Source: Ulvibacterium sp965248315 (GTDB lineage Bacteria > Bacteroidota > Bacteroidia > Flavobacteriales > Flavobacteriaceae). From it: a DNA stretch of 64,000 nt. Each line of letters opens with the position of its first letter. Within the stretch, counting starts at the first letter, position 1. Positions 9,693 through 18,593 of the stretch are shown here, one piece after another. Location of the stretch: contig NZ_CBDFIX010000002.1 in NCBI RefSeq assembly GCF_965248315.1, positions 1,984,001-2,048,000 of the forward strand, given 5' to 3'. The notes under the pieces are model-generated. The model did no database searches and was not told where the DNA came from. It saw nothing but the letters and a program-made list of their open reading frames with translations. The position numbers and the translations under genes were made by a program.

Positions 9693-10101
9693 AGCATAGT
9701 ATAAGTTTGGTAGCCCTTCTTATTACGGGAGATTGGAATAAATATAGAAAAAATTAGGTTATGAATCTCCCGAAATATCCTACGGAAACCCCTTTGCTAT
9801 CGGCATATTTGGGAGAACCGGGCCGCAACAACAGCATTGATAAAACGGTTTTGATACCGAAATTCGAGAACAGTAGGTGATAGATTAACCGATTGTAAGC
9901 CTTTTCATAACTTTTTGATAACTATTTTGTCTTTAACGGAAAAAAAAGATTTCTCGTTATAGCTTTCGTAATATTAGTAATCAACTATATACGTATTAAT
10001 AAAATCGTTGAAATGCATGGTAATTTGGTCACAAAATGTTCAAATAGTAGTATTTTTAACCACCGAGAAGGAAGATGTTTTAACGCCCCAATGATTACCA
10101 C
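9693..10101. other. Intergenic region upstream of the exopolysaccharide cluster
   Basis: About 400 bases between the divergently transcribed zincin gene and the small ORF before the WecA-like gene. It should hold promoters for both directions. I could not place a convincing Bacteroidota -33/-7 pair, and see no riboswitch or RNA gene in it. Confidence 0.4.
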
Positions 10102-10242
10102 ATGAAAATGAATACCTCGCTTTTCGGAAAGCCACTTAAGGTGGAGAAGGAACATAGCAATGTTCGGCCAATAAATATGAAAATGATACCCACAACCGCT
10201 GTAAATCCCACAATCTATGGCACAAATCCCCTATGTATTTGA
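10102..10242 (+). CDS. Possible 46-residue leader ORF ahead of the exopolysaccharide cluster
   Basis: ATG at 10102 opens a 46-codon frame (MKMNTSLFGKPLKVEKEHSN...) ending in TGA at 10240-10242, overlapping the start of the WecA-like gene (10217) in another frame. It has no signal peptide, membrane segment or recognised family. The overlap could couple translation to the first cluster gene, as with attenuator-type leader peptides, but chance cannot be excluded at this length. Listed as a possible small gene only. Confidence 0.3.
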   Translation: MKMNTSLFGKPLKVEKEHSNVRPINMKMIPTTAVNPTIYGTNPLCI

Positions 10243-11602
10243 TAACCTTTACTTTCTAACTACATGCTCGGTTGCGGTAACGCTATTGATTTCCTTTCGG
10301 TTGTATCCCATTATTATCTATGTGGTCAACAGAAAGGGATTGATGGATGATCCGGAGGAGCGTAGTGCACATACCAACAAGGTGCCTACCTTAGGGGGTA
10401 TGGGACTATTCATTGTGTTTTCCCTAACGGTGATGTTGTTGGGCGTTTTGGCCGATTTGTCAAGACCGGAACTGCTTCAGTTGGTGTCGCTGTTGGCCGG
10501 GACCCTGCTCCTTTTGATTATGGGGGTTAAGGACGACCTGGTACTCATGTCGCCCAAGAAAAAATTAATCGGACAGCTTTTGGCGGCGAGTATGGTAATT
10601 TTCCTATCCGATGTGCGCATTGCCCACTTTCAAGGACTTTTGGGTATTGGGGAGCTACCCTATTGGGTTTCTGTTTTCTTTACTTTTTTTGTGTTTATCC
10701 TAGTGATCAACGCGGTAAATCTTATCGACGGAATCGATGGGCTGGCCGGGTCCATTGCCATAATCTCCAGTGTTACTTTCGGTATTTTCTTTTTGCTGAA
10801 TGAGCAGTATCTGCTATCATTGGTTTCTTTTGCCTTGATCGGTTCTGTAATCGGATTTTTATATTACAACCTGTCCAATACCCAAAAACTCTTTATGGGC
10901 GATTCCGGTTCCCTGCTTATAGGCTTCTTATTGACCTATCAAGGAGTTGCTTTTCTTGGGGTCAATGAAAATGCCCTGGCTTCCCTAGCGGTTTCGAATG
11001 CCCCTGTGCTCCTTTTGGCCGTTTTATCCTATCCCTTGTTGGACACCTTACGGGTTTTTAGTATACGGGTTTGGCAAAAACGGAGTCCGTTCAGCGCCGA
11101 TCGCAACCATATACATCACCGTCTTTTGGATTTGGGGAATGCCCATGAGCAGGCCACCTTGATTATTTGCGTTTGTAATATTTTTGTCATAGGCTTAGTC
11201 TTTTTGATAGGCGGTTTGAATATAAATCTTCAATTGATCATTAGTGTTGTTATAGGCTCTTCCTTATACCTGGTCCCATTTCTAAAGGTTTTTGATAAAC
11301 AAGCACTTTATCTCCCTGAAAAAGCAAAAAGAATTGACGTCTTGAATGGCGAGATCAAAACTACCACAGAGGATCAAAAACCACATTCAAATGTACCGGA
11401 GACTTCCGGGGTGGTTCAAATGGAAAATGCAACTCGGGAAAAGGAACCGACCCCGTTGGATTTGTCCGACCCTAATCCTTACTTTAGCGGAATCAAGGAG
11501 TTTGAAAAACAAAAAGTGCTCTCGAAGCGATTATCGGATTTCAAAAAGTCGGCCACAATAGATTTCAAAAAGGTGGGAAGAAGTATGCGAAAGCAATCCT
11601 AA
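10217..11602 (+). CDS. WecA/MraY-like undecaprenyl-phosphate sugar-1-phosphate transferase
   Basis: A polytopic membrane glycosyltransferase (GT4-type phosphosugar transferase superfamily, 461 residues) that would start repeat-unit synthesis by moving a (probably N-acetylated) hexosamine-1-phosphate from its UDP form onto undecaprenyl phosphate. The family motifs are present in order: MDDPEER (D44, D45), GVKDDL (D106, D107), NAVNLIDGIDGLAG (165-178), FMGDSGS (Asp229) and DRNHIHHR (H298-H301). The C-terminal ~90 residues after the last membrane segment are a hydrophilic, charged extension not usual for WecA and probably cytoplasmic. It is the first large gene of the exopolysaccharide cluster. 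Confidence 0.9.
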   Translation: MAQIPYVFDNLYFLTTCSVAVTLLISFRLYPIIIYVVNRKGLMDDPEERSAHTNKVPTLGGMGLFIVFSLTVMLLGVLADLSRPELLQLVSLLAGTLLLLIMGVKDDLVLMSPKKKLIGQLLAASMVIFLSDVRIAHFQGLLGIGELPYWVSVFFTFFVFILVINAVNLIDGIDGLAGSIAIISSVTFGIFFLLNEQYLLSLVSFALIGSVIGFLYYNLSNTQKLFMGDSGSLLIGFLLTYQGVAFLGVNENALASLAVSNAPVLLLAVLSYPLLDTLRVFSIRVWQKRSPFSADRNHIHHRLLDLGNAHEQATLIICVCNIFVIGLVFLIGGLNINLQLIISVVIGSSLYLVPFLKVFDKQALYLPEKAKRIDVLNGEIKTTTEDQKPHSNVPETSGVVQMENATREKEPTPLDLSDPNPYFSGIKEFEKQKVLSKRLSDFKKSATIDFKKVGRSMRKQS

Positions 11603-11660
11603 AAACCTCATAGGACTCTAGCTAAAGAACACAGAAGATATAAAAACCTGATTACTTGAT

Positions 11661-12536
11661 ATGAAAACAATTTGGGTCATAGGGGCAAACGGGCAATTGG
11701 GTTCTGAGATTCGGGAGTTGGCAGCTTCCCAAACGGGAAAGACCTTTGTTTTTACGGATGTTAACGAACTGGATATTACGGACCACGCAGCTGTAGCGCG
11801 TTTTGTCGTAGAGAACAAGATTGATGCGCTGATCAATTGCGCAGCCTACACCGCTGTGGATAAGGCGGAAACCGAGGTGGAAAAAGCGGATGCCATTAAC
11901 CATTGGGCCGTGGCAAATTTGGCTAAGATCGCCAAAGCAGAGGATTTGACCTTTGTGCATATTTCTACGGATTACGTTTTTGAAGGCACTGCCTCTAAGC
12001 CCTATACCGAAACGGATACGCCAAATCCGCAAAGTGTATATGGTAGAACGAAACTGGATGGCGAAAATGCCATCCTCAAAATTAATCCGGCGCGTACACT
12101 GATCATTCGGACCTCCTGGGTATATTCCAGTTATGGTGCCAATTTTGTTAAGACCATGCTACGGCTGGGAAGGGAAAGGGAGGAACTCAATGTGGTTCAT
12201 GATCAAGTAGGCCGTCCTACCTATGCAGGAGACCTCGCTGAAGCGGTACTTCAACTACTTCCCTTGCTAAAAAATAAGGATGTAGGCATTTACCACTACG
12301 CTAATACCGGACAATGTAGTTGGTACGAGTTTGCGAACACCATTTTTAAAATGGCACAACTACCGGTTATGACAAACCCAATACCTACCACCGATTACCC
12401 AACGCCTGCCCAAAGGCCCATGTATAGTGTGTTGCATACGGAAAAAATTAAAAAGGATTTTGGATTGGAAATTCCGGGGTGGGAGGAGGCCCTAGAACGA
12501 TGTTTGTTAAAAATGCAGTCAAAAACACTACAATGA
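11661..12536 (+). CDS. rfbD: dTDP-4-dehydrorhamnose reductase
   Basis: An extended short-chain dehydrogenase of 291 residues that catalyses the last step of dTDP-L-rhamnose synthesis with NAD(P)H. The nucleotide-binding motif is GANGQLG (8-14), the catalytic pair is Y127 and K131 in YGRTKLDGE, and STDYVFEG is typical of RmlD. It ends in an ATGA overlap with the gmd start. The partners rfbA, rfbB and rfbC are not in this window, so either they are elsewhere or the enzyme serves another dTDP-sugar. Confidence 0.9.
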   Translation: MKTIWVIGANGQLGSEIRELAASQTGKTFVFTDVNELDITDHAAVARFVVENKIDALINCAAYTAVDKAETEVEKADAINHWAVANLAKIAKAEDLTFVHISTDYVFEGTASKPYTETDTPNPQSVYGRTKLDGENAILKINPARTLIIRTSWVYSSYGANFVKTMLRLGREREELNVVHDQVGRPTYAGDLAEAVLQLLPLLKNKDVGIYHYANTGQCSWYEFANTIFKMAQLPVMTNPIPTTDYPTPAQRPMYSVLHTEKIKKDFGLEIPGWEEALERCLLKMQSKTLQ

Positions 12537-13648
12537 ACAAGAAAGCTTTTATTACGGGAGTAACAGGACAGGATGGGGCCTATTTAAGCGAGTTTTTATT
12601 AAAAAAAGGATACATCGTACATGGTTTAAAAAGAAGATCGTCTTCATTTAATACAGATCGCATAGACCATCTGTATCAAGACCCCCATGTGGAAGACCGA
12701 AATTTTATCCTGCACTACGGGGATATGACGGACAGTACCAATTTGATTCGCCTCATTCAGGAAATACAACCGGATGAAATTTATAACCTGGCCGCTATGA
12801 GCCATGTTCAGGTTTCGTTTGAAGTACCTGAATATACGGCAAATGCGGATGGTATAGGCACCTTGCGCATCTTGGATGCCGTACGGTTATTGGGGCTTGA
12901 AAAGAAAACACGTATCTACCAAGCTGCTACGTCGGAGTTGTATGGCAAGGTACAGGAAGTGCCGCAAACGGAGAAGACACCTTTTTATCCCCGTAGTCCA
13001 TACGGAGTGGCCAAATTGTACGCCTATTGGATAACGGTCAACTACCGGGAAGCCTATGAAATGTTCGCCTGCAACGGTATCCTTTTTAATCATGAATCGC
13101 CTATCCGTGGGGAGACTTTTGTAACCCGAAAGATAACCAGGGCCGTTTCCCGGATTGCTATGGGCCTTCAGGATACCTTGTATTTGGGAAATTTGAACGC
13201 CCAACGGGATTGGGGACATGCCAAGGACTATGTACGGATGATGTGGATGATCCTTCAGGCGGAAGAGCCCGAAGACTGGGTCATTGCCACGGGAAAAACC
13301 ACCACGGTACGAGATATGGTGCGTATGGCTTTTGGCGAGGTAGGCATTCAATTGGAGCTCACAGGAGAAGGAGCAGAGGAAAAAGCTTTGGTGGCATCCT
13401 GTGAAAATGTGGACTATCAACTGCCTATTGGAAAAGAAGTAGTACGGATCGATCCCCGCTACTTTAGACCTACGGAAGTAGACCTTTTGGTAGGCGATGC
13501 TACCAAGGCCCGCACCAAATTGGGATGGGAACCGATTTATGACCTAAAGGCCATGGTAAAGGAAATGATCCAGAGCGACCTTAAGCTCATGGAAAAGGAC
13601 AAGCATCTTAATCACGGGGGGTTTACGACCTTTAATTATTACGAATAA
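12533..13648 (+). CDS. gmd: GDP-mannose 4,6-dehydratase
   Basis: A 371-residue extended SDR enzyme converting GDP-D-mannose to GDP-4-keto-6-deoxymannose. The start at 12533 overlaps the rfbD stop (ATGA) and gives the usual N-terminus MNKKAFITGVTGQDGAYL; a longer frame from 12479 only overlaps rfbD. The cofactor motif GVTGQDG lies at 9-15. The catalytic residues appear in ATSELYG (S134/E135) and YGVAK (Y157, K161). Arg/Lys residues for GDP binding appear in FVTRKITRA. Directly followed by the fcl gene with no gap, completing the GDP-L-fucose pathway. Confidence 0.96.
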   Translation: MNKKAFITGVTGQDGAYLSEFLLKKGYIVHGLKRRSSSFNTDRIDHLYQDPHVEDRNFILHYGDMTDSTNLIRLIQEIQPDEIYNLAAMSHVQVSFEVPEYTANADGIGTLRILDAVRLLGLEKKTRIYQAATSELYGKVQEVPQTEKTPFYPRSPYGVAKLYAYWITVNYREAYEMFACNGILFNHESPIRGETFVTRKITRAVSRIAMGLQDTLYLGNLNAQRDWGHAKDYVRMMWMILQAEEPEDWVIATGKTTTVRDMVRMAFGEVGIQLELTGEGAEEKALVASCENVDYQLPIGKEVVRIDPRYFRPTEVDLLVGDATKARTKLGWEPIYDLKAMVKEMIQSDLKLMEKDKHLNHGGFTTFNYYE

Positions 13649-14596
13649 ATGAAGAAAGACTCCAAAATATATATCGCTGGTCATACCGGCATGGTAGGTT
13701 CAGCTATCTGGCGTACACTAAGAGAGTTAGGTTATGCCAATCTTATCGGTAAGGTCAGCGATGAACTGGATTTACGAAAACAAGAGGCGGTTGCCGATTT
13801 TTTCCAAAGGGAAAAGCCTGAAATTGTGGTGGACGCAGCGGCCAGGGTGGGGGGTATTTTGGCCAATACAAAGGATCAATATGGTTTTTTGATGGAAAAT
13901 ATGTTGATACAGAATAATCTGATTCATGAGTCGCATAAAAGCAAGGTAGAAAAGTTCATATTTCTAGGGAGTTCCTGTATCTACCCAAAATTGGCACCTC
14001 AACCCTTGAAGGAAGACTATTTATTGACAGGTCCCTTGGAACCCACCAATGAGGGATATGCAATTGCCAAGATCTCCGGGGTAAAATTATGCGAGGCGTT
14101 GCGCCAGCAGCATGGTAAGTATTTTGTAAGTCTTATGCCTACCAATTTATATGGCCCCAATGATAATTTTGATTTGGAAACCTCCCATGTCCTTCCGGCG
14201 ATGCTCCGAAAATTTCATGAGGCCCAGGAAAATGGAAATAAGCCAGTAACCCTTTGGGGTAGTGGTACCCCCTTACGGGAGTTCATGCATGTAGACGATT
14301 TGGCCAAGGCTGTGGTCTTTTCCTTGGAAAACGAATTGCCCGGACATTTGTACAATGTAGGTACGGGAATTGATATTTCCATTAAGGACTTGGCATTATT
14401 GATACAAAAAGTGGTGGGACATTCTGGTGAAATTCTATGGAATCGTGAAAAACCTGATGGTACCCCACGCAAATTGATGGAGGTCTCCCGCTTACGGGCC
14501 TTGGGTTGGGAGGTACGGATAGCTTTGGAAGACGGGATTAGGGAGACGTTTGAGTGGTTTTTGGAAACTAAGGACGAATTGCAAGGGAATGTTTAG
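13649..14596 (+). CDS. fcl: GDP-L-fucose synthase
   Basis: A 315-residue bifunctional epimerase/reductase that turns GDP-4-keto-6-deoxymannose into GDP-L-fucose. It starts on the base after the gmd stop. Cofactor motif GHTGMVG (11-17), catalytic region GSSCIYP (Ser108/Ser109) and Y137-K141 in GYAIAK. With gmd it shows that the exported polysaccharide of this cluster contains L-fucose or a derivative. Its last bases overlap the start of a truncated flippase remnant. Confidence 0.95.
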   Translation: MKKDSKIYIAGHTGMVGSAIWRTLRELGYANLIGKVSDELDLRKQEAVADFFQREKPEIVVDAAARVGGILANTKDQYGFLMENMLIQNNLIHESHKSKVEKFIFLGSSCIYPKLAPQPLKEDYLLTGPLEPTNEGYAIAKISGVKLCEALRQQHGKYFVSLMPTNLYGPNDNFDLETSHVLPAMLRKFHEAQENGNKPVTLWGSGTPLREFMHVDDLAKAVVFSLENELPGHLYNVGTGIDISIKDLALLIQKVVGHSGEILWNREKPDGTPRKLMEVSRLRALGWEVRIALEDGIRETFEWFLETKDELQGNV

Positions 14597-14747
14597 AAAT
14601 TTATTGGAATTCTTGGGTATTAAGAGTGAACGTACTTTTGGGATTACAAAACATATTTTTTGGTCATTTTTATTTAAGGTAGGGCATCTGGCTTTCACTT
14701 TTTTGATTATTCCGATGACTTTAATTTTAGGTAATAATGTTTATTAA
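14589..14747 (+). pseudogene. Truncated N-terminus of a Wzx-type flippase
   Basis: A frame of 52 codons opening at ATG 14589 (overlapping the fcl stop) reads like the start of a polysaccharide flippase: LGIKSERTFGITKHIFWSFL then a hydrophobic segment ending FLIIPMTLIL. It stops at 14747 after one membrane helix. A complete flippase gene in another frame begins at once (14737/14776). Base composition turns strongly AT-rich about here. The simplest reading is that an older flippase gene was cut when the downstream AT-rich module was exchanged. Confidence 0.55.
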
Positions 14748-16005
14748 AACCAAAAGATTTACATTTTTGAAAAAAATGCTTATTAGTAAGGTAGAATTTT
14801 CGAAGCTAATAAGTATTCTTTTAGATCAGGGTTTTACAAGTATAGTATCATTTTATACGACGGTGGTCATTAGTAGGGTATCTTCTATTAGTGACTATGC
14901 TGAATTTGTTCTTCTAATGTCAATCTCTGTTTCAATACTTGGTTTTCAAAGGGCATTAATATCTCAACCATACATTATCAACCGCAACGATTTTAAAATA
15001 AAAGAAGCCAAAGAATACTTTTATAGTAATCTCTGGTTTAAAAGTATTTTTACTTTGGCTCTTGTGGTTTTAATTCCTTCTTTGATCTGGATAGATAAGT
15101 CAATTGATTCGTCAAGACTAATATTGTTGTTCACTTCGTTTATTATTTTTTATAGCTCTTTTTATTTTGTTAAGGATATGTTACTGGGCAATAGGGAAAC
15201 ACTACTCAATTTAAAATTTAGCTTGTTTGTAAATTTTTCGTTAGCAGCGATTTTGTCATATATTTTGATAAAAGGCGAAGACAAAATTTCGTTTTTTCTT
15301 ATCGGTGCCAGCGTAGTATACTTGTTGGCTTACGTTTTTTTTAATTTAAGAAACAGGAGTTTTCTTAAGTTTAACCGCTCTAAATTACTTACCATGTTTA
15401 AGTTGAATTGGAAAGTGGGGAAGTGGATTGCGGGATCAAATCTATTGTTTACAGTAAGCTCCCAAATATATCCATGGTTGCTGCTTTGGTTTATGTCAAA
15501 AAGTGATATTGCAATTTATGGAGTTTTGATAAGTATTTCAAGTTTAGTAAATCCAATTTTGGCAAGCCTTAAAGCATATTTATTACCAATTTTTTCAAAA
15601 ACCAGTCGTAATAAATTCAAACTAAAAAAGTTGGTTTTAAAATGGGTAGTATTTTTTTGTACAATGTCTTTTTGTTTGATATTAGTTGGAGAACTATTGG
15701 GTGAGCAAATAATCGAATTGTTTTTTGGCAAAAAATATTCTGGTTTGGGCTATTTAGTTTTACTGCCATTTTTAGATCAGGCAATAAGCATTCTTTTTCA
15801 GCCTTTGGATATTGCTTTTAATGCTTTAAAAAGAACTGATATTGGATTTCGCCTTTTAATTTTTAGGAGTGCTTGCGCTTTAGTATTAGGTTTTATTTTG
15901 GTGAAGCAATTTGGTCTTGTTGGAGTTTTTGCCACACGTATTTCGGAGAACATTTTGTATCAATGCGCAAACCTAGTTTTATTTAAAAGAATAATGAAAA
16001 CATGA
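14737..16005 (+). CDS. Polysaccharide flippase, Wzx-like (MOP superfamily)
   Basis: A strongly hydrophobic protein of 422 residues with about 12 membrane segments, of the oligosaccharide flippase type that moves lipid-linked repeat units across the inner membrane. The start may be ATG 14737 or the internal ATG 14776 (MLISKVEFSKLISILLDQGF), which better fits the family's N-terminus. It overlaps the following glycosyltransferase gene by four bases. The coding sequence is much richer in A+T than the GDP-fucose genes before it, which suggests transfer. Assignment rests on hydropathy, size and context. Confidence 0.75.
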   Translation: MFIKTKRFTFLKKMLISKVEFSKLISILLDQGFTSIVSFYTTVVISRVSSISDYAEFVLLMSISVSILGFQRALISQPYIINRNDFKIKEAKEYFYSNLWFKSIFTLALVVLIPSLIWIDKSIDSSRLILLFTSFIIFYSSFYFVKDMLLGNRETLLNLKFSLFVNFSLAAILSYILIKGEDKISFFLIGASVVYLLAYVFFNLRNRSFLKFNRSKLLTMFKLNWKVGKWIAGSNLLFTVSSQIYPWLLLWFMSKSDIAIYGVLISISSLVNPILASLKAYLLPIFSKTSRNKFKLKKLVLKWVVFFCTMSFCLILVGELLGEQIIELFFGKKYSGLGYLVLLPFLDQAISILFQPLDIAFNALKRTDIGFRLLIFRSACALVLGFILVKQFGLVGVFATRISENILYQCANLVLFKRIMKT

Positions 16006-17201
16006 ATATTTGTTATGTGGCACGCGAGTATCTCGGGTCTAAACGAGCTGGAGGAATAGCGACTTACATTCATGAAGTCAGCAAGATTATGGCGCAGATG
16101 GGACATAGGGTATATATTATCTGCGCATCTGACGAAGTCAACAGGAGTAGAAGAGAAGTAATTGGTGAAATCACATATATATACCTAAGTGGAGCGGATT
16201 ACTTTATTCACTCTAATAGATACCTTCAATTGCTTTTTACAAAAATTAGAGAAGTACTATTTTATAATTCTTATAGAAAGAAAGTTGTCTTTGCTATCAA
16301 TCAGCTCCAGAAAGAAGTTGGTCTTGATTTAATCGAATTTCCAGAATTTGGAAATGAGGCCAAATACTGGTTGAGGACAGAAAACCGGAATATAACTACG
16401 ATTGTAAGATTTCATGGACCTAGTGGTCATAACCGAGCTACAAATGTCATTAATACAAGAAGTAAACGTGTAAAAAATGAACTGATAACCAGTTTTAAAG
16501 CTGATGGAATTTCGTTTTGCTCTCGTGCCATAAGGCATTTGTTATTGGATAACGATTTTTCATATACACTAATTTCAAATTATGAGGGAACTCAAAAGGT
16601 AATTTTTAATCCGGTAGTTTTGGGCAATACTATTAGTTTCAAGCCATCGAATACAAAATTTATTTTTGCAGCAGGTTCGTTTGTAGAAAATAAGGGCTTT
16701 AAAGAACTTATTGAAGCATTAAAACTACTTAATAAGGATAATCATATTGAATTAGTAATTGCCGGAAAATTAGGAAGACTTGGTATAGAATATCTGAAAA
16801 AAGCTCAACAAGAAGATGATTATAAAGATTGGTTAAATATTCTAGGACCAATAGATAGGAAATTGCTTTATAGCTATTATCGACAAGCTGAAATATGTTG
16901 CTTTCCTTCTTATTGGGATAATATGCCATTAACCTGCTTGGAAGCAATGTCTGTAGGTGGTTTGGTTTTAGGAAGCAGTTCAGGAGGTATGAAAGAGATT
17001 ATCGAAAATGGGGTTGACGGTTTTTTAGCAAGACCAAAGGATATTATTTTACTTAAAAACAATATTGAGATTATTTTGAATCTAAAGAAACCGCAGAAAA
17101 ACTCTGTTAGAAAGATGGCTATAAATAAAATAGAAAATAATTTTTCTTCACAAGTAATATATGAGCAGATGTTTAGTTTCTACAATCAGCTAAATAGTTA
17201 A
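16002..17201 (+). CDS. Glycosyltransferase family 4
   Basis: A GT-B retaining glycosyltransferase of 399 residues. The N-terminal domain opens with MNICYVAREY and a glycine-rich acceptor loop (KRAGGIATYIHEV). The C-terminal donor domain has the GT4 pattern FAAGSFVENKGFKEL, CCFPSYWDNMPLTCLEAMSVGG (E-x7-E type motif) and GGMKEIIENGVDGFL. It starts inside the flippase stop (ATGA) and is AT-rich like its neighbours. The sugar donor cannot be inferred. Confidence 0.88.
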   Translation: MNICYVAREYLGSKRAGGIATYIHEVSKIMAQMGHRVYIICASDEVNRSRREVIGEITYIYLSGADYFIHSNRYLQLLFTKIREVLFYNSYRKKVVFAINQLQKEVGLDLIEFPEFGNEAKYWLRTENRNITTIVRFHGPSGHNRATNVINTRSKRVKNELITSFKADGISFCSRAIRHLLLDNDFSYTLISNYEGTQKVIFNPVVLGNTISFKPSNTKFIFAAGSFVENKGFKELIEALKLLNKDNHIELVIAGKLGRLGIEYLKKAQQEDDYKDWLNILGPIDRKLLYSYYRQAEICCFPSYWDNMPLTCLEAMSVGGLVLGSSSGGMKEIIENGVDGFLARPKDIILLKNNIEIILNLKKPQKNSVRKMAINKIENNFSSQVIYEQMFSFYNQLNS

Positions 17202-17216
17202 AATACGTATAGACTC

Positions 17217-18593
17217 ATGAGCTGGCACATATTTACTATTTTCCTTACGGTTTTTCTTATTTTCATAATTGCCACAACTAAATCATATAAACTAAATGTT
17301 CTATACTTAGCAATATCTTCCTTATACAATATTCCTCTATTTATGCTTGGTAATTCAAGTAGTTCTGGGGTATTTGTTTTTGACTTAATTCTATTCGTAT
17401 TTGTAGTAAAGAACTTAGTCTTGAGAGCTTTTTCAACTTATAGAGTTTTTAGATTATCTACTAATTCAATCTTTTTAGTACTTCTTGTATACGTTTTCTT
17501 TAGGACAGTTTTTGCCTTGGTAGAGGATTATGGCTACTATAACAATTTTATATTATACGGTTTTTATCGGTGGTGTACCTTTGGATTGTTTCTATTTATT
17601 GTTTCCTACAAGAATTGGAATTATATAGAAGTGATAAATGTTTTAAGAAGATTTCACAAAATACTTCTAATTTACTTTTTTTTTGGAACACTGCATCAAC
17701 TGGGCTTTTGGGATTTGTCTGGGTATGAAGCCATGGGGATGGATGAACTTTTCTTCGAAAACGAGGAGTATGCAGATTTTTTCTTTAGAACTTATTTGGG
17801 AAATGTTTCGGCTTCAGTTGGATTTATAGGTTCACTAGGTGTATTTATTTCGCTTTTTTTAATTAGAATAAAAGTCGATTTGAAATACGCTCTTCTTGGT
17901 CTGTTTTTGTCTTCCTTCGTATTAATAGGTTCTTGGTCAAGATCAGATTTGATAGCTTTGATGATTAGTCTTTTACTATCCGTAATTATTGGTTACAAAA
18001 AAGTTTTTGGAAAGTTGGTTTTAAAAACTTCCTTAACTCTCATATCAATATTCATAGTCTTCTATTCTTTCCTTTCATTTAATGATGAAGATCATTATAT
18101 TTCCGAAAATAGGACATTTCAGAGATTTTTTAAAACAGAATATACCAATCAATTGAGGGGAGATTCTGACGGTACTTTGGCTTTTCGAGTTCTCGAACAA
18201 AATAATGCACTTAATCACATAGTGGAAAATATCGAACTTTTACTTTTTGGATATGGTCCTAATGGATATAGGATGTTTATGGTTAATGGAATTAGTAAAA
18301 TGGGTTTTGGCCATAATATATTTTTGCATACAATTGGTGAATTGGGCTTGATGGGAGGGTTTCTTCTTTTTGTTTTTTTAGCTCTTCTTTTTTATGATAT
18401 TTACCAAAAGCAAAAGTTGGCACCTAATCTCATCAGAATTTTATGCTTTCTTACTTTTTTTATACTCTGTCAACGATTTATAGCAGGTTTTGCTGTGGAC
18501 ACTTTATTTGCAGTAGATAACATATTGCCAATGACCATTATCTTTTTATTTGTAACAATAATAATTTCTCGAATTAAATATGGAAAAGTATGA
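17217..18593 (+). CDS. O-antigen/exopolysaccharide polymerase, Wzy-like
   Basis: A 458-residue membrane protein with roughly ten or more hydrophobic segments and one large hydrophilic loop (about residues 300-350). The pattern GYGPNGYRMF followed by GFGHNIFLHTIGELGLMGG matches the Wzy_C region of O-antigen polymerase/ligase proteins. It should join repeat units in the periplasm. Its place between two GT4 genes and after a Wzx-like flippase supports a Wzx/Wzy pathway. AT-rich coding sequence, overlapping the next gene by four bases. Confidence 0.8.
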   Translation: MSWHIFTIFLTVFLIFIIATTKSYKLNVLYLAISSLYNIPLFMLGNSSSSGVFVFDLILFVFVVKNLVLRAFSTYRVFRLSTNSIFLVLLVYVFFRTVFALVEDYGYYNNFILYGFYRWCTFGLFLFIVSYKNWNYIEVINVLRRFHKILLIYFFFGTLHQLGFWDLSGYEAMGMDELFFENEEYADFFFRTYLGNVSASVGFIGSLGVFISLFLIRIKVDLKYALLGLFLSSFVLIGSWSRSDLIALMISLLLSVIIGYKKVFGKLVLKTSLTLISIFIVFYSFLSFNDEDHYISENRTFQRFFKTEYTNQLRGDSDGTLAFRVLEQNNALNHIVENIELLLFGYGPNGYRMFMVNGISKMGFGHNIFLHTIGELGLMGGFLLFVFLALLFYDIYQKQKLAPNLIRILCFLTFFILCQRFIAGFAVDTLFAVDNILPMTIIFLFVTIIISRIKYGKV

